The notes under the pieces were generated by a model. It ran no database searches and was not told the origin of the DNA. It saw only the letters and a program-made list of their open reading frames with translations. Of a stretch of 64,000 nucleotides of DNA, positions 33,762 to 42,900 are shown piece after piece. The position numbers and the translations under genes are program-made. Position 1 is the stretch's first letter. Each line of letters opens with the position of its first letter. The DNA comes from Bacillus sp. OV322 (GTDB taxonomy: Bacteria; Bacillota; Bacilli; Bacillales; DSM-1321). The stretch spans positions 62,001 through 126,000 of the forward strand of contig NZ_FOMA01000006.1 in the NCBI RefSeq assembly GCF_900112495.1, given 5' to 3'.

Positions 33762-35420
33762 ATGAAGTTTTCTAATCTAAATCGCGGGAAAGTGACAGAT
33801 AAGCTGCAGTCAAATGAGTATGACTTATTAATAATAGGAGGAGGAATAACAGGGTGCGGCATTTCTCTTGATGCGGCGTCAAGGGGTCTTAAAACGGCAC
33901 TGGTTGAGATGCAGGATTTTGCTTCGGGAACATCGAGCCGTTCCACAAAGCTCGTTCATGGAGGTTTGCGTTATTTAAAGCAGCTTGAGGTTTCTTTAGT
34001 AGCCGAAGTTGGTAAAGAAAGAGCGATTGTTTATGAAAATGGCCCTCATGTAACAACACCGGAGCGGATGCTGCTTCCATTTCATGAAGGAGGAAATTTC
34101 GGTAAGTTTTCTACTTCAGTCGGGCTGCGTGTTTATGATTTCCTGGCAGGAGTTAAAAGAAAAGAAAGAAGGACGATGCTTTCAAGGGAAGAAACCCTTT
34201 CCAAAGCGCCTTTGGTCAAACAAACCGGTTTGAAAGGGGGCGGCTATTATGTTGAATATCGTACAGATGATGCACGTTTAACGATTGAAGTGGCAAAAAA
34301 GGCTGCGGAGATTGGAGCTGACCTCCTGAATTATGCCAAAGTAACTGATTTAGTATACAAGGACGGAAGGATAGCAGGAGCTGTAATCATGGATATGCTG
34401 ACAGGAGAGGAATTCACCATTACGGCAAAAAAAATCGTGAATGCGGCGGGTCCGTGGGTAGATGACTTACGGGAAAAAGACCATTCAAAAAAAGGAAAGA
34501 CCCTTCATTTAACGAAAGGCGTCCATATCGTGATCGATCAGAAACGATTTCCGCTCAAGCAGGCAGTTTACTTTGATACACCCGATAAGAGGATGGTATT
34601 TGCCATTCCGCGGGAAGGGAAAGCATATGTAGGAACCACGGATACCTTTTACGAAAATGACCCCATCCATCCCAAAATGACTAAAGCAGACAGGGATTAT
34701 CTGCTCGATGCAATCCATTACATGTTCCCTGATGTAGGCATTACAGAAGATGACGTCGAATCAAGCTGGGCAGGTGTGCGGCCGCTCATCCATGAAGACG
34801 GGAAAGACCCTTCGGAAATCTCAAGAAAAGATGAAATATGGGTCTCGGATTCCGGCCTGATTACCATTGCCGGAGGTAAACTGACGGGATACAGGAAAAT
34901 GTCAAAGCAGGTAACTGACAAGATTGCCCTGCAATTTGAAAAAGAGCACGGAATTAAATTTGATGTCTGCCAGACGGAACATATGCCGATTTCAGGAGGA
35001 GATGTCGGCGGGGCATCAAAATTTGAAAGCTATATAGAAAATAGGGTGGAAGAAGGCATACAAGCTGGATTGTCTAGGGAATCTGCTGAAAAACTTGCAA
35101 AGAAATACGGGTCGAATGTCAGCAGGATCTTTCAAATCCTCCTTGAAAAAGGCAGTCTTGCGGACAAATACCATCTTCCTAAAGAGATTTTTGCCATGCT
35201 TGTTTATGCGATTGAAGAGGAAAGTGCCGCTTCGCCAGATGATTTTCTGCTAAGAAGAACAGGTGCTATCCTGTTTGATATCGCTGGCGCAAAAAGGTGG
35301 AGCGAGGGAGTGACGGCCTATATGGAGGAAGTTTTTAGCTGGAGTGAGAGCAGGAAACTTGAAATGGATAAGGTTCTGAAGGAACGTATAAGAGAAGCTG
35401 AGTTTCCCCTGGAGTTTTGA
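33762..35420 (+). CDS. glpD: Aerobic glycerol-3-phosphate dehydrogenase
   Basis: 552-residue membrane-associated FAD enzyme oxidising glycerol-3-phosphate to dihydroxyacetone phosphate and passing electrons to menaquinone. FAD motif LLIIGGGITGCGISLDAASRG near residue 22 (GGGITGCG core), SSRSTKLVHGGLRYL, NAAGPWVDDLR and the C-terminal DAO domain. GAGGGGGAGA ribosome site. Expected to need GlpP and glycerol-3-phosphate for read-through of its leader. Confidence 0.94.
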   Translation: MKFSNLNRGKVTDKLQSNEYDLLIIGGGITGCGISLDAASRGLKTALVEMQDFASGTSSRSTKLVHGGLRYLKQLEVSLVAEVGKERAIVYENGPHVTTPERMLLPFHEGGNFGKFSTSVGLRVYDFLAGVKRKERRTMLSREETLSKAPLVKQTGLKGGGYYVEYRTDDARLTIEVAKKAAEIGADLLNYAKVTDLVYKDGRIAGAVIMDMLTGEEFTITAKKIVNAAGPWVDDLREKDHSKKGKTLHLTKGVHIVIDQKRFPLKQAVYFDTPDKRMVFAIPREGKAYVGTTDTFYENDPIHPKMTKADRDYLLDAIHYMFPDVGITEDDVESSWAGVRPLIHEDGKDPSEISRKDEIWVSDSGLITIAGGKLTGYRKMSKQVTDKIALQFEKEHGIKFDVCQTEHMPISGGDVGGASKFESYIENRVEEGIQAGLSRESAEKLAKKYGSNVSRIFQILLEKGSLADKYHLPKEIFAMLVYAIEEESAASPDDFLLRRTGAILFDIAGAKRWSEGVTAYMEEVFSWSESRKLEMDKVLKERIREAEFPLEF

Positions 35421-35451
35421 TAAGCATGTAAAACAGATGTTAAAAAATCCT

Positions 35452-35496
35452 AAAAGACTAGCTGTTCCTGAGATCGGAGGCAGCTCGTCTTTTTTG
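35452..35496 (+). terminator. Terminator of glpD
   Basis: AAAAGACTAGCTG pairs with CAGCTCGTCTTTT, followed by TT. Confidence 0.82.
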
Positions 35497-35504
35497 ATGT
35501 CCGG

Positions 35505-35535
35505 AAAATAAAAAAGCCGCCCAAATGATGGGCGG
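35505..35535 (-). terminator. Orphan minus-strand terminator, candidate 3' end of an antisense RNA
   Basis: Minus strand CCGCCC, ATCATTT loop, GGGCGG, then CTTTTTTATTTT. There is no minus-strand protein gene between here and 36896, so a noncoding transcript coming from the toxin region is the simplest user. Confidence 0.55.
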
Positions 35536-35721
35536 AAAAGAGGAAATCTATTTACAAAAACAATCAATATATAGGCGATATTATCAGTAGATCAACTATA
35601 TATTGTATGGTAATAGTAACATGTCTCATTATCAAAAACAATAATTATTCAGAATTTTTAGTACTAAAGTAGTTATTTCATTAAAAAGGAACACACGTTC
35701 GTTGGTTTAGCGGATTTATGG

Positions 35722-35727
35722 TATAAT
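35722..35727 (+). promoter_or_regulatory. Extended -10 promoter of the putative toxin gene
   Basis: TGGTATAAT (extended -10, TATAAT at 35722-35727) with TTCGTT 18 bases upstream. A transcript from here would carry a leader of about 45 bases before the toxin start. Confidence 0.55.
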
Positions 35728-35779
35728 AGAAGGACGATAGACTGCTAGGATCGGGACTCCCCAAAAGGGGGTGATGCCT

Positions 35780-35863
35780 TTGACAATCTTTGAAACTTTT
35801 ATGGCGATGTTTTCGTTTGCAACTCTCATAATTGCAATTTTGTCTTTTCACAATAAAAAATAG
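35780..35863 (+). CDS. Putative holin-like type I toxin, 27 residues
   Basis: TTG 35780 gives MTIFETFMAMFSFATLIIAI followed by LSFHNKK: a single hydrophobic helix and a short basic end, the pattern of the holin-like toxin family (TxpA/BsrG relatives and the short MT(A/I)(Y/F)E... proteins of lactobacilli). The ribosome site GGGGGTG is six bases upstream and is locked in the hairpin CTCCCC-AAAA-GGGGG (35757-35771), typical of type I toxins. An ATG at 35774 overlaps the ribosome site and is less likely. Predicted to insert in the membrane; control by an antisense RNA is inferred. Confidence 0.65.
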   Translation: MTIFETFMAMFSFATLIIAILSFHNKK

Positions 35864-35935
35864 GCCATCCTAAAATGCACAAGGAGAGGCCTGTTTGCTG
35901 ATAGAAGCCCGGTCCGACAGAAAAGTCTATCGCGG

Positions 35936-35975
35936 GACCGCAGATGCTGGCACATTTGCGGTTCTTTTTGTTTTT
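35936..35975 (+). terminator. Terminator of the toxin transcript
   Basis: ACCGCAGATG, loop, CATTTGCGGT, then TCTTTTTGTTTTT. It leaves a 3' untranslated region of about 100 bases with further self-complementary segments (GGTCC/GGGACC). Confidence 0.75.
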
Positions 35976-36164
35976 ATCTATCATTAGAATATCATAAGAT
36001 CACTGCCCTGTCACGAATACAACATGAACCGTTTTTTAAGGCGGCAAGCTTTAGTATACTTACATAAAGAGGACTGCATGTTAAAAAGCACTCTCCAAAA
36101 TCAGCTGCGTTTCTATCAGATGTATTCGCTAAAAGAGATGCTTAGAAAGAGAGGATGAAAAATA

Positions 36165-36809
36165 ATGATATTGCAAGGGAGCATTGTATCACTTCAAATA
36201 GGAAAACCGCAGAATGAGGCATTCAGCGGAATGAACATGAAGACAGCCATAAAAAAACAGAAAACAGAAATGGCGGACCTTGGTGCAAATGGGTTTTCCG
36301 GGGACGGAGTAGGAAACCCGGTGCACCATGGCGGACCTGAACGCGCTGTATGCTTTTACCCTGCAGAACATTATTCCCTGTGGGAAGAAGAATTCCAGAA
36401 AACCATTGCGATGCCTGCTTTTGGTGAAAACCTGACCGTTCATGGGATGAAGGAAGAAGAAGTATGCATCGGTGATATTTTCAGAATTGGCAGAAGTGCT
36501 GCAGTCCAGGTAACACAAGGAAGGGTGCCATGCTCCACGATTTCTTTTTTCAATAATGAACCTCAATTCTTAAAGCGCATTTTGGACACGTGCTATACAG
36601 GTTACTTTGCAAAAATGATTGATGCTGGCACAATCAATCAAAATGATAATATAACTTTACTGCACCGCGCGCAAAAGCCCATTACCGTCTTACAGGCATC
36701 CAGAATTCTTCTGCACCAGGAGGGAGGCTTGGCAGCCGCTGAGGAACTGATTTCGGCAGAAGGGCTTGCAGAAGACTGGAAAAAAAAGCTGAAAAAAAGG
36801 CTTTCTTAA
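36165..36809 (+). CDS. MOSC-domain protein (YiiM/YflK type)
   Basis: 214 residues. MOSC core: NGFSGDGVGNPVHHGGPERAV read as GDGVGNPVHHGGPERAV, YPAEHYSLW, FGENLTVHG, and QGRVPCSTI with the conserved cysteine that in relatives contacts the molybdenum cofactor. C-terminal helical 3-alpha domain. Members reduce N-hydroxylated compounds or handle sulfur/molybdopterin; the substrate is unknown. AGAGGAT ribosome site. Confidence 0.84.
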   Translation: MILQGSIVSLQIGKPQNEAFSGMNMKTAIKKQKTEMADLGANGFSGDGVGNPVHHGGPERAVCFYPAEHYSLWEEEFQKTIAMPAFGENLTVHGMKEEEVCIGDIFRIGRSAAVQVTQGRVPCSTISFFNNEPQFLKRILDTCYTGYFAKMIDAGTINQNDNITLLHRAQKPITVLQASRILLHQEGGLAAAEELISAEGLAEDWKKKLKKRLS

Positions 36810-36840
36810 TTTTTCCTGATAAATAAACCTAGCTTAATGG

Positions 36841-36881
36841 ATAAGAGCTCTGTGATTCTGTTAAAATCAGTGAGCTCTTAT
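36841..36881. terminator. Hairpin between convergent MOSC and methyltransferase genes
   Basis: Perfect arms ATAAGAGCTC and GAGCTCTTAT with an additional inner TGATT/AATCA pairing. The T-tract (GATTTTTT) is 9 bases beyond on the plus strand, so it is a probable rather than certain terminator. Confidence 0.5.
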
Positions 36882-36895
36882 AACACCTTGATTTT

Positions 36896-37504
36896 TTAAT
36901 TCTTTTTGCAATGGGCAGTAACACATACCGTTAATTGTGGCCGGACTTTCTTGAACTTAACAGAGATGCTGCGGAATCCGGCATGAAAGAGTGCTTGTTC
37001 AATTTCTATGGCATGGGACAGGGCTTTTTCCCGGGATGCGTCTTCCTCTCTTGGCTGTACAGTGATGGCGATGATACCTCCATCCTTCATCAAATGGTGA
37101 ATCCTGATTAATTCCTTCTTCGGATTTTTCCAAAGGGGATAGTTATTAACAGACAAAACCTTGTCGTATCTGTATAAATCCTGCTTGAAATCTGTCACAT
37201 CCCCGCTGTATAGCTGAAGCCTTCCTTCTTCTGCATATTTGTAATTTCTCTTTTCCGCTTCCTTAGTCATAGACTCTGAGACATCTATTCCATCTATTTT
37301 CACATTATGGTGTCTGCGGAAAATTTCCTTTATCGCATACCCTGGCCCAAATCCAATCTCAAGAAGATAATCCCCGGGCTTTATATTTAATAGGTCAATG
37401 GTCCAGCGGTTGATCCTGCGGTTTTCGAACAGCATTATTGTTCCGGCAAGCTTTCCTAATAGCCCGTCTGGCCTGCGGAATTGCTTAGCTAAAATTTCAA
37501 TCAA
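36896..37504 (-). CDS. Class I SAM-dependent methyltransferase
   Basis: 202 residues from TTG 37504, eight bases behind AAAGGAGG. SAM-binding motif I is YLLEIGFGPGYAIKE (near residue 48), acidic motif II KIDGIDVS, motif III LYSGDVTDF and motif IV YDKVLSVNNYPLW. A generic UbiE-like fold; substrate unknown. No linked partner gene. Confidence 0.82.
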   Translation of the reverse strand: MIEILAKQFRRPDGLLGKLAGTIMLFENRRINRWTIDLLNIKPGDYLLEIGFGPGYAIKEIFRRHHNVKIDGIDVSESMTKEAEKRNYKYAEEGRLQLYSGDVTDFKQDLYRYDKVLSVNNYPLWKNPKKELIRIHHLMKDGGIIAITVQPREEDASREKALSHAIEIEQALFHAGFRSISVKFKKVRPQLTVCVTAHCKKN

Positions 37505-37726
37505 AAAAATGCCTCCTTTCTCTTTGTGATTATAGTTTTGTTATTCACTTCTGCAGCTTTTGGTAAACATGGTGCTGATTTTTTTAGTTTTTTGTTCTTA
37601 AAAATCCTTAGCTGATATGCACACAGGGATTATAAGATAAAGCGATGACCAAAGGCAAAAAAAGAACGGCACGAGGATAAAACCTGGGTTTTTTAGAAGG
37701 ATATACATACTATTTTCCATAAAGTC

Positions 37727-37755
37727 TTGAAATTGGCTGCATAATCATGTAAATT
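37727..37755 (+). promoter_or_regulatory. Promoter of the yitJ-metH leader
   Basis: TTGAAA, 17 bases, TAAATT, 35 bases before the S-box P1 helix. Confidence 0.5.
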
Positions 37756-37789
37756 AAATGTAATTAATTTTTTGAATATTAAAATTACA

Positions 37790-37891
37790 TATCTTATCGA
37801 GAGAGGTGGAGGGACTGGCCCCATGAAGCCTCAGCAACCGGCATATCGCCATGGTGCTAAATCCAGCAAGCAGAAGCTTGATAGATGAGGA
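37790..37891 (+). promoter_or_regulatory. SAM-I (S-box) riboswitch upstream of yitJ-metH
   Basis: Compact aptamer: CTTATCGAGAGAGGTGGAGG, CTGGCCCCATGAAGCC, TCAGCAACC, CATGGTGCTAAATCC and the P1 closing strand GATAGATGAG. Shorter P3/P4 helices than the two mtn aptamers. Confidence 0.95.
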
Positions 37892-37900
37892 GAATGTTTG

Positions 37901-37933
37901 AAACAGGCCTTCTTCCAAGAAGGCCTGTTTTTA
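37901..37933 (+). terminator. Expression-platform terminator of the yitJ S-box
   Basis: AACAGGCCTTCTT-CCAA-GAAGGCCTGTT followed by T residues. About 185 bases separate it from yitJ; that gap holds only a small CCGTCACTGACGG hairpin. Confidence 0.88.
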
Positions 37934-38118
37934 TATTATTTCGAAGTGCATTATTATGGTTCATTGCAAATCCCAGCACTTTATTATTGGAATGGTTGGG
38001 CTTGATTTACAGGGAGGCAGCGCGTCCCCGGAAGTCTGCCGTCACTGACGGAGAGCAACAGCCACGTATACAGTAAGCCCTTTTAAAATTACACACAGAT
38101 ATTGAAAGAAGGTGTCAT

Positions 38119-39963
38119 ATGGATTTCCGGAGCGAGCTGAAAAAACGGGTGCTTATCGGGGAGGGAGCCATGGGAACATTGCTGTATTCCCATGGAATTG
38201 ATCATTGCTATGAGGAGCTTAATTCCACTGACCCAGGAAAAATAGAAACGATTCACAGGGCCTATTTAGAAGCGGGGGCCGATATTCTGCAATCCAATAC
38301 CTACGGTGCAAACTACCATAAATTGAAGCGGTACGGCCTTGAAGATGAAGTAAGCGCCATTAATCGCAATGGAGTTGCCATCGCAAGGAAGGCCTCGGAA
38401 GGAAAAGCGTTTGTTTTTGGAACGATCGGAGCGCTGCGGAGCATAAGGAAAAATGATCTTAGTATGGAGGAGATAAAACGCAGCTTTCGTGAGCAGCTTT
38501 ACAGTATCCTTATGGAAGGGCCTGATGGTCTGATTCTTGAAACTTTTTATGACCTCGAAGAACTGGAGACCGTGCTGCCGATTGCCAGGAAAGAAACAGA
38601 TCTTCCTATCATCTCCAATGTGACATTGCATGAAATAGGATACATGCAAAACGGCATTCATTTGAATGAAGCATTCCAAAGAATGGAACAGCTTGGTGCA
38701 GATGTTGCAGGCATAAACTGCAGGCTAGGGCCGCATCATATGATCCGCTCCTTAGAAGAAGTTCCCCTAATGAAGAACACGCCGATATCCGTTTATCCAA
38801 ATGCAAGCCTCCCCGAATATATCGATGGCAGGCTGATATATGAAGCCGTGCCGGAATACTTTGGCTCAAGTGCCTTAAAGCTCAGAGAACAGGGGGCGGC
38901 AGTAATCGGCGGCTGCTGTGGAACAACTCCGCTTCATATTGCGGAGGTAAAAAAGAAGCTTGGCACTATCCCTCCTGTTACACAAAAAGAAATTAAGGCC
39001 AGAAAAATAGAAATCATCGAGATAATTGATGATAAAACACCCGCACTGCACCAGCTTGCCAAAAGAAAACGGACGGTTCTCGTTGAGCTTGACCCGCCAA
39101 AGAAGCTCGGAATTGAACCTTTTATGATGGGAGCTAAAGCACTTTTAGATGCAGGTGCTGATTCCGTAACCCTTGCTGACAACTCGCTCGCAACGCCGAG
39201 AATTAGCAATGCAGCTCTTGGCGTAATGCTGAAAAATCAGATGGGGGCCAATCCTTTGATACATCTGACCTGCAGGGACAGAAACCTGATTGGACTGCAG
39301 TCTCATTTAATGGGACTTCAGACTCTGGGGCTGAATGAATTGCTTGTTGTGACTGGAGATCCGTCCAAAATTGGCGATTTTCCGGGAGCTACTTCAGTTT
39401 ATGACCTTTCTTCTTTCGATTTGATCAGCCTCGTCAAGCAGTTTAATGAGGGTTTATCCTTTTCGGGGCAAAGCCTTGGACAGCAATCACATTTTAAAAT
39501 TGCTGCAGCATTTAACCCCAACGTTAAGTATCTCGACAAAGCTGTACAAAGAATGGAAAAGAAAATTATCTGCGGGGCACAATCCTTCCTGACCCAGCCG
39601 ATTTATTCCGTAAATCAGATGGAAGAAGTATATGAAGCAACTAAACATCTTGATACACCTGTTTTTGCAGGCATCATGCCGCTGACAAGTGCCAGAAATG
39701 CTGAATTTATTCATAATGAAATACCGGGCATTACACTCCCTGATGATGTGCGCCGTGCAATGGCTGCTGCAGGCAGCAATCCGCTGCTTGCCAGGAATGA
39801 AGGGATTGCCATTGCAAAAGCTTTGGCAGATGCGGCGATGGAAAAATTTCAAGGGATTTATTTAATTACTCCGTTTATGCGCTATGAAATGACTGTAGTG
39901 CTGACTGAATATATCATGAAGACGGATAGTAAGAAATTGGCAGGGGTGACAGCATATGAGTGA
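38119..39963 (+). CDS. yitJ: Bifunctional homocysteine S-methyltransferase / methylenetetrahydrofolate reductase
   Basis: 614 residues. N-terminal homocysteine-binding barrel (1-300): GEGAMGTLLYSHG, the zinc cysteine in GINCRLGPHH and the CC pair in VIGGCCGTTP. C-terminal MTHFR barrel (about 320-610): VELDPPKKLGIEPFMMGAKAL in two parts (VELDPPKK, PFMMGAKAL), LTCRDRN, LLVVTGDP and FLTQPIYS. Supplies 5-methyl-THF to MetH. The last eight bases overlap metH, so translation is coupled. Controlled by the S-box. Confidence 0.93.
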   Translation: MDFRSELKKRVLIGEGAMGTLLYSHGIDHCYEELNSTDPGKIETIHRAYLEAGADILQSNTYGANYHKLKRYGLEDEVSAINRNGVAIARKASEGKAFVFGTIGALRSIRKNDLSMEEIKRSFREQLYSILMEGPDGLILETFYDLEELETVLPIARKETDLPIISNVTLHEIGYMQNGIHLNEAFQRMEQLGADVAGINCRLGPHHMIRSLEEVPLMKNTPISVYPNASLPEYIDGRLIYEAVPEYFGSSALKLREQGAAVIGGCCGTTPLHIAEVKKKLGTIPPVTQKEIKARKIEIIEIIDDKTPALHQLAKRKRTVLVELDPPKKLGIEPFMMGAKALLDAGADSVTLADNSLATPRISNAALGVMLKNQMGANPLIHLTCRDRNLIGLQSHLMGLQTLGLNELLVVTGDPSKIGDFPGATSVYDLSSFDLISLVKQFNEGLSFSGQSLGQQSHFKIAAAFNPNVKYLDKAVQRMEKKIICGAQSFLTQPIYSVNQMEEVYEATKHLDTPVFAGIMPLTSARNAEFIHNEIPGITLPDDVRRAMAAAGSNPLLARNEGIAIAKALADAAMEKFQGIYLITPFMRYEMTVVLTEYIMKTDSKKLAGVTAYE

Positions 39964-42900
39964 AAATCTTCTTGTTAAGCAGATGAAGAAGAAAATATTG
40001 ATCTTGGACGGTGCAATGGGAACTATGATTCAGGCTAAAAACCTCACCGAAGCTGATTTTGGCGGTGAAGCGTATGATGGATGCAATGAATATCTTTCAC
40101 TTGCAGCCCCGGAGATTATTTTGTCCATTCATGAAGCTTATTTAAAAGCAGGAGCCGATATTATTGAAACCAATAGTTTTGGAGCTGCGAGCATTGTGCT
40201 GGAGGAATATGGACTCGAAAGCATGGCATATGAACTGAATAAAGCTTCTGCAAGGCTGGCAAGAGCAGCATGTGATAAATTTTCAACAGTCAGCTGGCCT
40301 AGGTTTGCGGCAGGCTCGATGGGCCCGACCACCAAAACCATTTCCGTTACAGGAGGGGCGGATTTTGATGAATTATCTTCCTCTTATGAAGAGCAGGCAA
40401 GAGGTTTGCTGGACGGAGGAGCAGATCTGCTTCTAGTTGAAACCTGTCAGGATATGCTGAATGTTAAGGCCGCTTTTTTAGGAATTAAGTCAGCCTTTAG
40501 GAAATCAGGAAGAACGGTGCCGATCATCATTTCTGGAACGATCGAACCGATGGGAACAACGCTCGCCGGGCAATCCATTGAAGCGTTTTATTTATCCTGT
40601 GAGCATATGGATCCGCTGGCAGTCGGACTGAATTGTGCAACAGGGCCGGAGTTTATGATTGACCATATCCGCACACTCTCAGGGCTGTCTCACCATGCAG
40701 TAAGCTGTTATCCGAATGCCGGGCTGCCGGATGAAGAAGGCCATTATCATGAATCGCCAGTTTCCCTGGCGGAAAAAATGAAGCAATTTGCCCAAAAGGG
40801 CTGGGTCAATATTATTGGCGGCTGCTGCGGAACTACACCGGCCCATATTGAGGCCCTGTCTGATGCCTTAAAGGATGTTCTGCCAAGGGAACTGCCAGAA
40901 AACACCCACAATCACGCGATTGCAGGCATAGAGCCTCTTATATACGATGAAACGATGAGGCCGCTGTTTGTCGGAGAGAGGACAAATGTAATAGGATCCC
41001 GCAAATTCAAAGAGCTGATCCGTGATAAGAAATATGAGCAGGCAGCAGAGGTTGCAAGAGCACAAGTGAAAAAGGGCGCCCATGTGATTGATATCTGCCT
41101 CGCAGACCCTGATGGCGACGAATTCGGTGATATGATGGAATTTGTCAGGGAGGCTGTGAAGAAAGTCAAGGTACCATTAGTTATAGATACTACAGATGAA
41201 GCCGTGCTTGAGCAGGCATTGAAGAATTCACAGGGGAAAAGCATCATCAATTCAATTAATTTAGAAGATGGTGAAGATCGATTTGAAAGAATCACCCCAT
41301 ACATTCATCAATACGGGGCAGCTGTTGTTGTCGGGACGATTGATGAAAAGGGAATGGCAATTGATGTGAATAGAAAACTTGAAATTGCCGGCAGGTCCAT
41401 GGATTTGCTTGTTAATAAATATAAAATCAATCCTAAGGATATCATCTTTGACCCGCTCGTTTTTCCCGTCGGGACTGGTGATGAGCAATATCTGGGCTCT
41501 TGCTCCGAAACGGTAAAAGGCATCCAGAGCATTAAGGAAAAATATCCGCAATGCCAGACGATCCTGGGCATTTCCAATGTTTCTTTTGGCTTGCCGGCAA
41601 GAGGGCGGGAAATTCTTAATGCTGTATTTTTATATCACTGCACAAAAGCAGGGCTGGATTATGCGATTGTCAACACGGAAAAATTAGAGCGTTTTGCTTC
41701 TATTCCTAAGGAAGAGGTCCGCCTTGCAGAGGAACTGCTTTTTAATACCACGAAAGAAGCATTAACCGCTTTTACAGAGTTTTACCGCGGAAAGAAAACG
41801 GAGAGTAAAGTCAGCGGTGCATCGCTTCCGCTGCATGAAAGGCTTGCAAACTACATTATAGAGGGGACAAAAGAGGGTCTATTGGCAGATCTTGACACCG
41901 CCTTGAAAGAGGGCAGAGAGCCGCTTGCCATCATTAATGGCCCGCTGATGGACGGTATGGCTGAAGTCGGCAGGCTTTTCAATGATAACAAGCTGATTGT
42001 AGCAGAGGTTCTTCAAAGTGCAGAAGCGATGAAGGCTGCAGTGTCATACTTGGAACCTCTTATGGCTGGGGATACAAGCGCAAAAAAAGGCAAGCTGCTA
42101 TTGGCAACCGTAAAAGGCGATGTACATGATATCGGGAAAAATTTAGTTGAAATCATCCTCTCGAATAACGGTTTTGAAGTCGTTGATCTGGGAATCAAGG
42201 TCCAGACACAGCAGATTATTGAGGCAGTCCGTACCCATAATCCAACGGTTATCGGGCTTTCAGGCCTCCTTGTTAAATCTGCCCAGCAAATGGTGATAAC
42301 GGCACAGGATTTAAAGCAGGCGGGAGTAAAAGTGCCGATCCTTGTAGGCGGCGCTGCATTATCCCGTAAATTTACAGATTTTAAGATTTCGCCGGAATAT
42401 GATGGGCCAGTCATATATTCAAAGGATGCCATGGACGGGCTTTCAGCAGCAAATATGCTCCATGATGAAAGCAAGAAGGAGGAATTTCTGCTTAATCTGG
42501 ATCAAAAAAGAAATAAAGCAGAACAAAATGCAAAAGCCGTTTCTTTGTTAGAAAGGCCGCAGATTGCCAAAAAGGCCGCATTTATTATTTCAAGGGATCT
42601 TGATGTAAAAAAACCTGCAGACACCAGGCGGCATGTTTTGAAAAATTACCCTCTGGAATTAGTTTTGCCTTATGTTAATAAACAGATGCTGATAGGGCAT
42701 CACTTGGGGCTAAAAGGAAAAGTGGATGTACTGCTGCGGGAAGGGAATGAAAAAGCTGCATTTTTAAATGAGCTGACAAATGAACTTGTGGACATGCTAA
42801 AAACAAATCCTGAATTTAGCTTAAATGGCGTATATCAGTTTTTCCCTTCCCAAAGCGAAGGAAATAAAATCCTTATCTATAATCCTGAAAATCCGGGGGA

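Noticed and set aside
37976-38090. GC-rich patch with CCGTCACTGACGG and GGGCTT/AAGCCC between the S-box terminator and yitJ
   Set aside because: Considered as another copy of a dispersed repeat, but no end motif of either repeat family is present.
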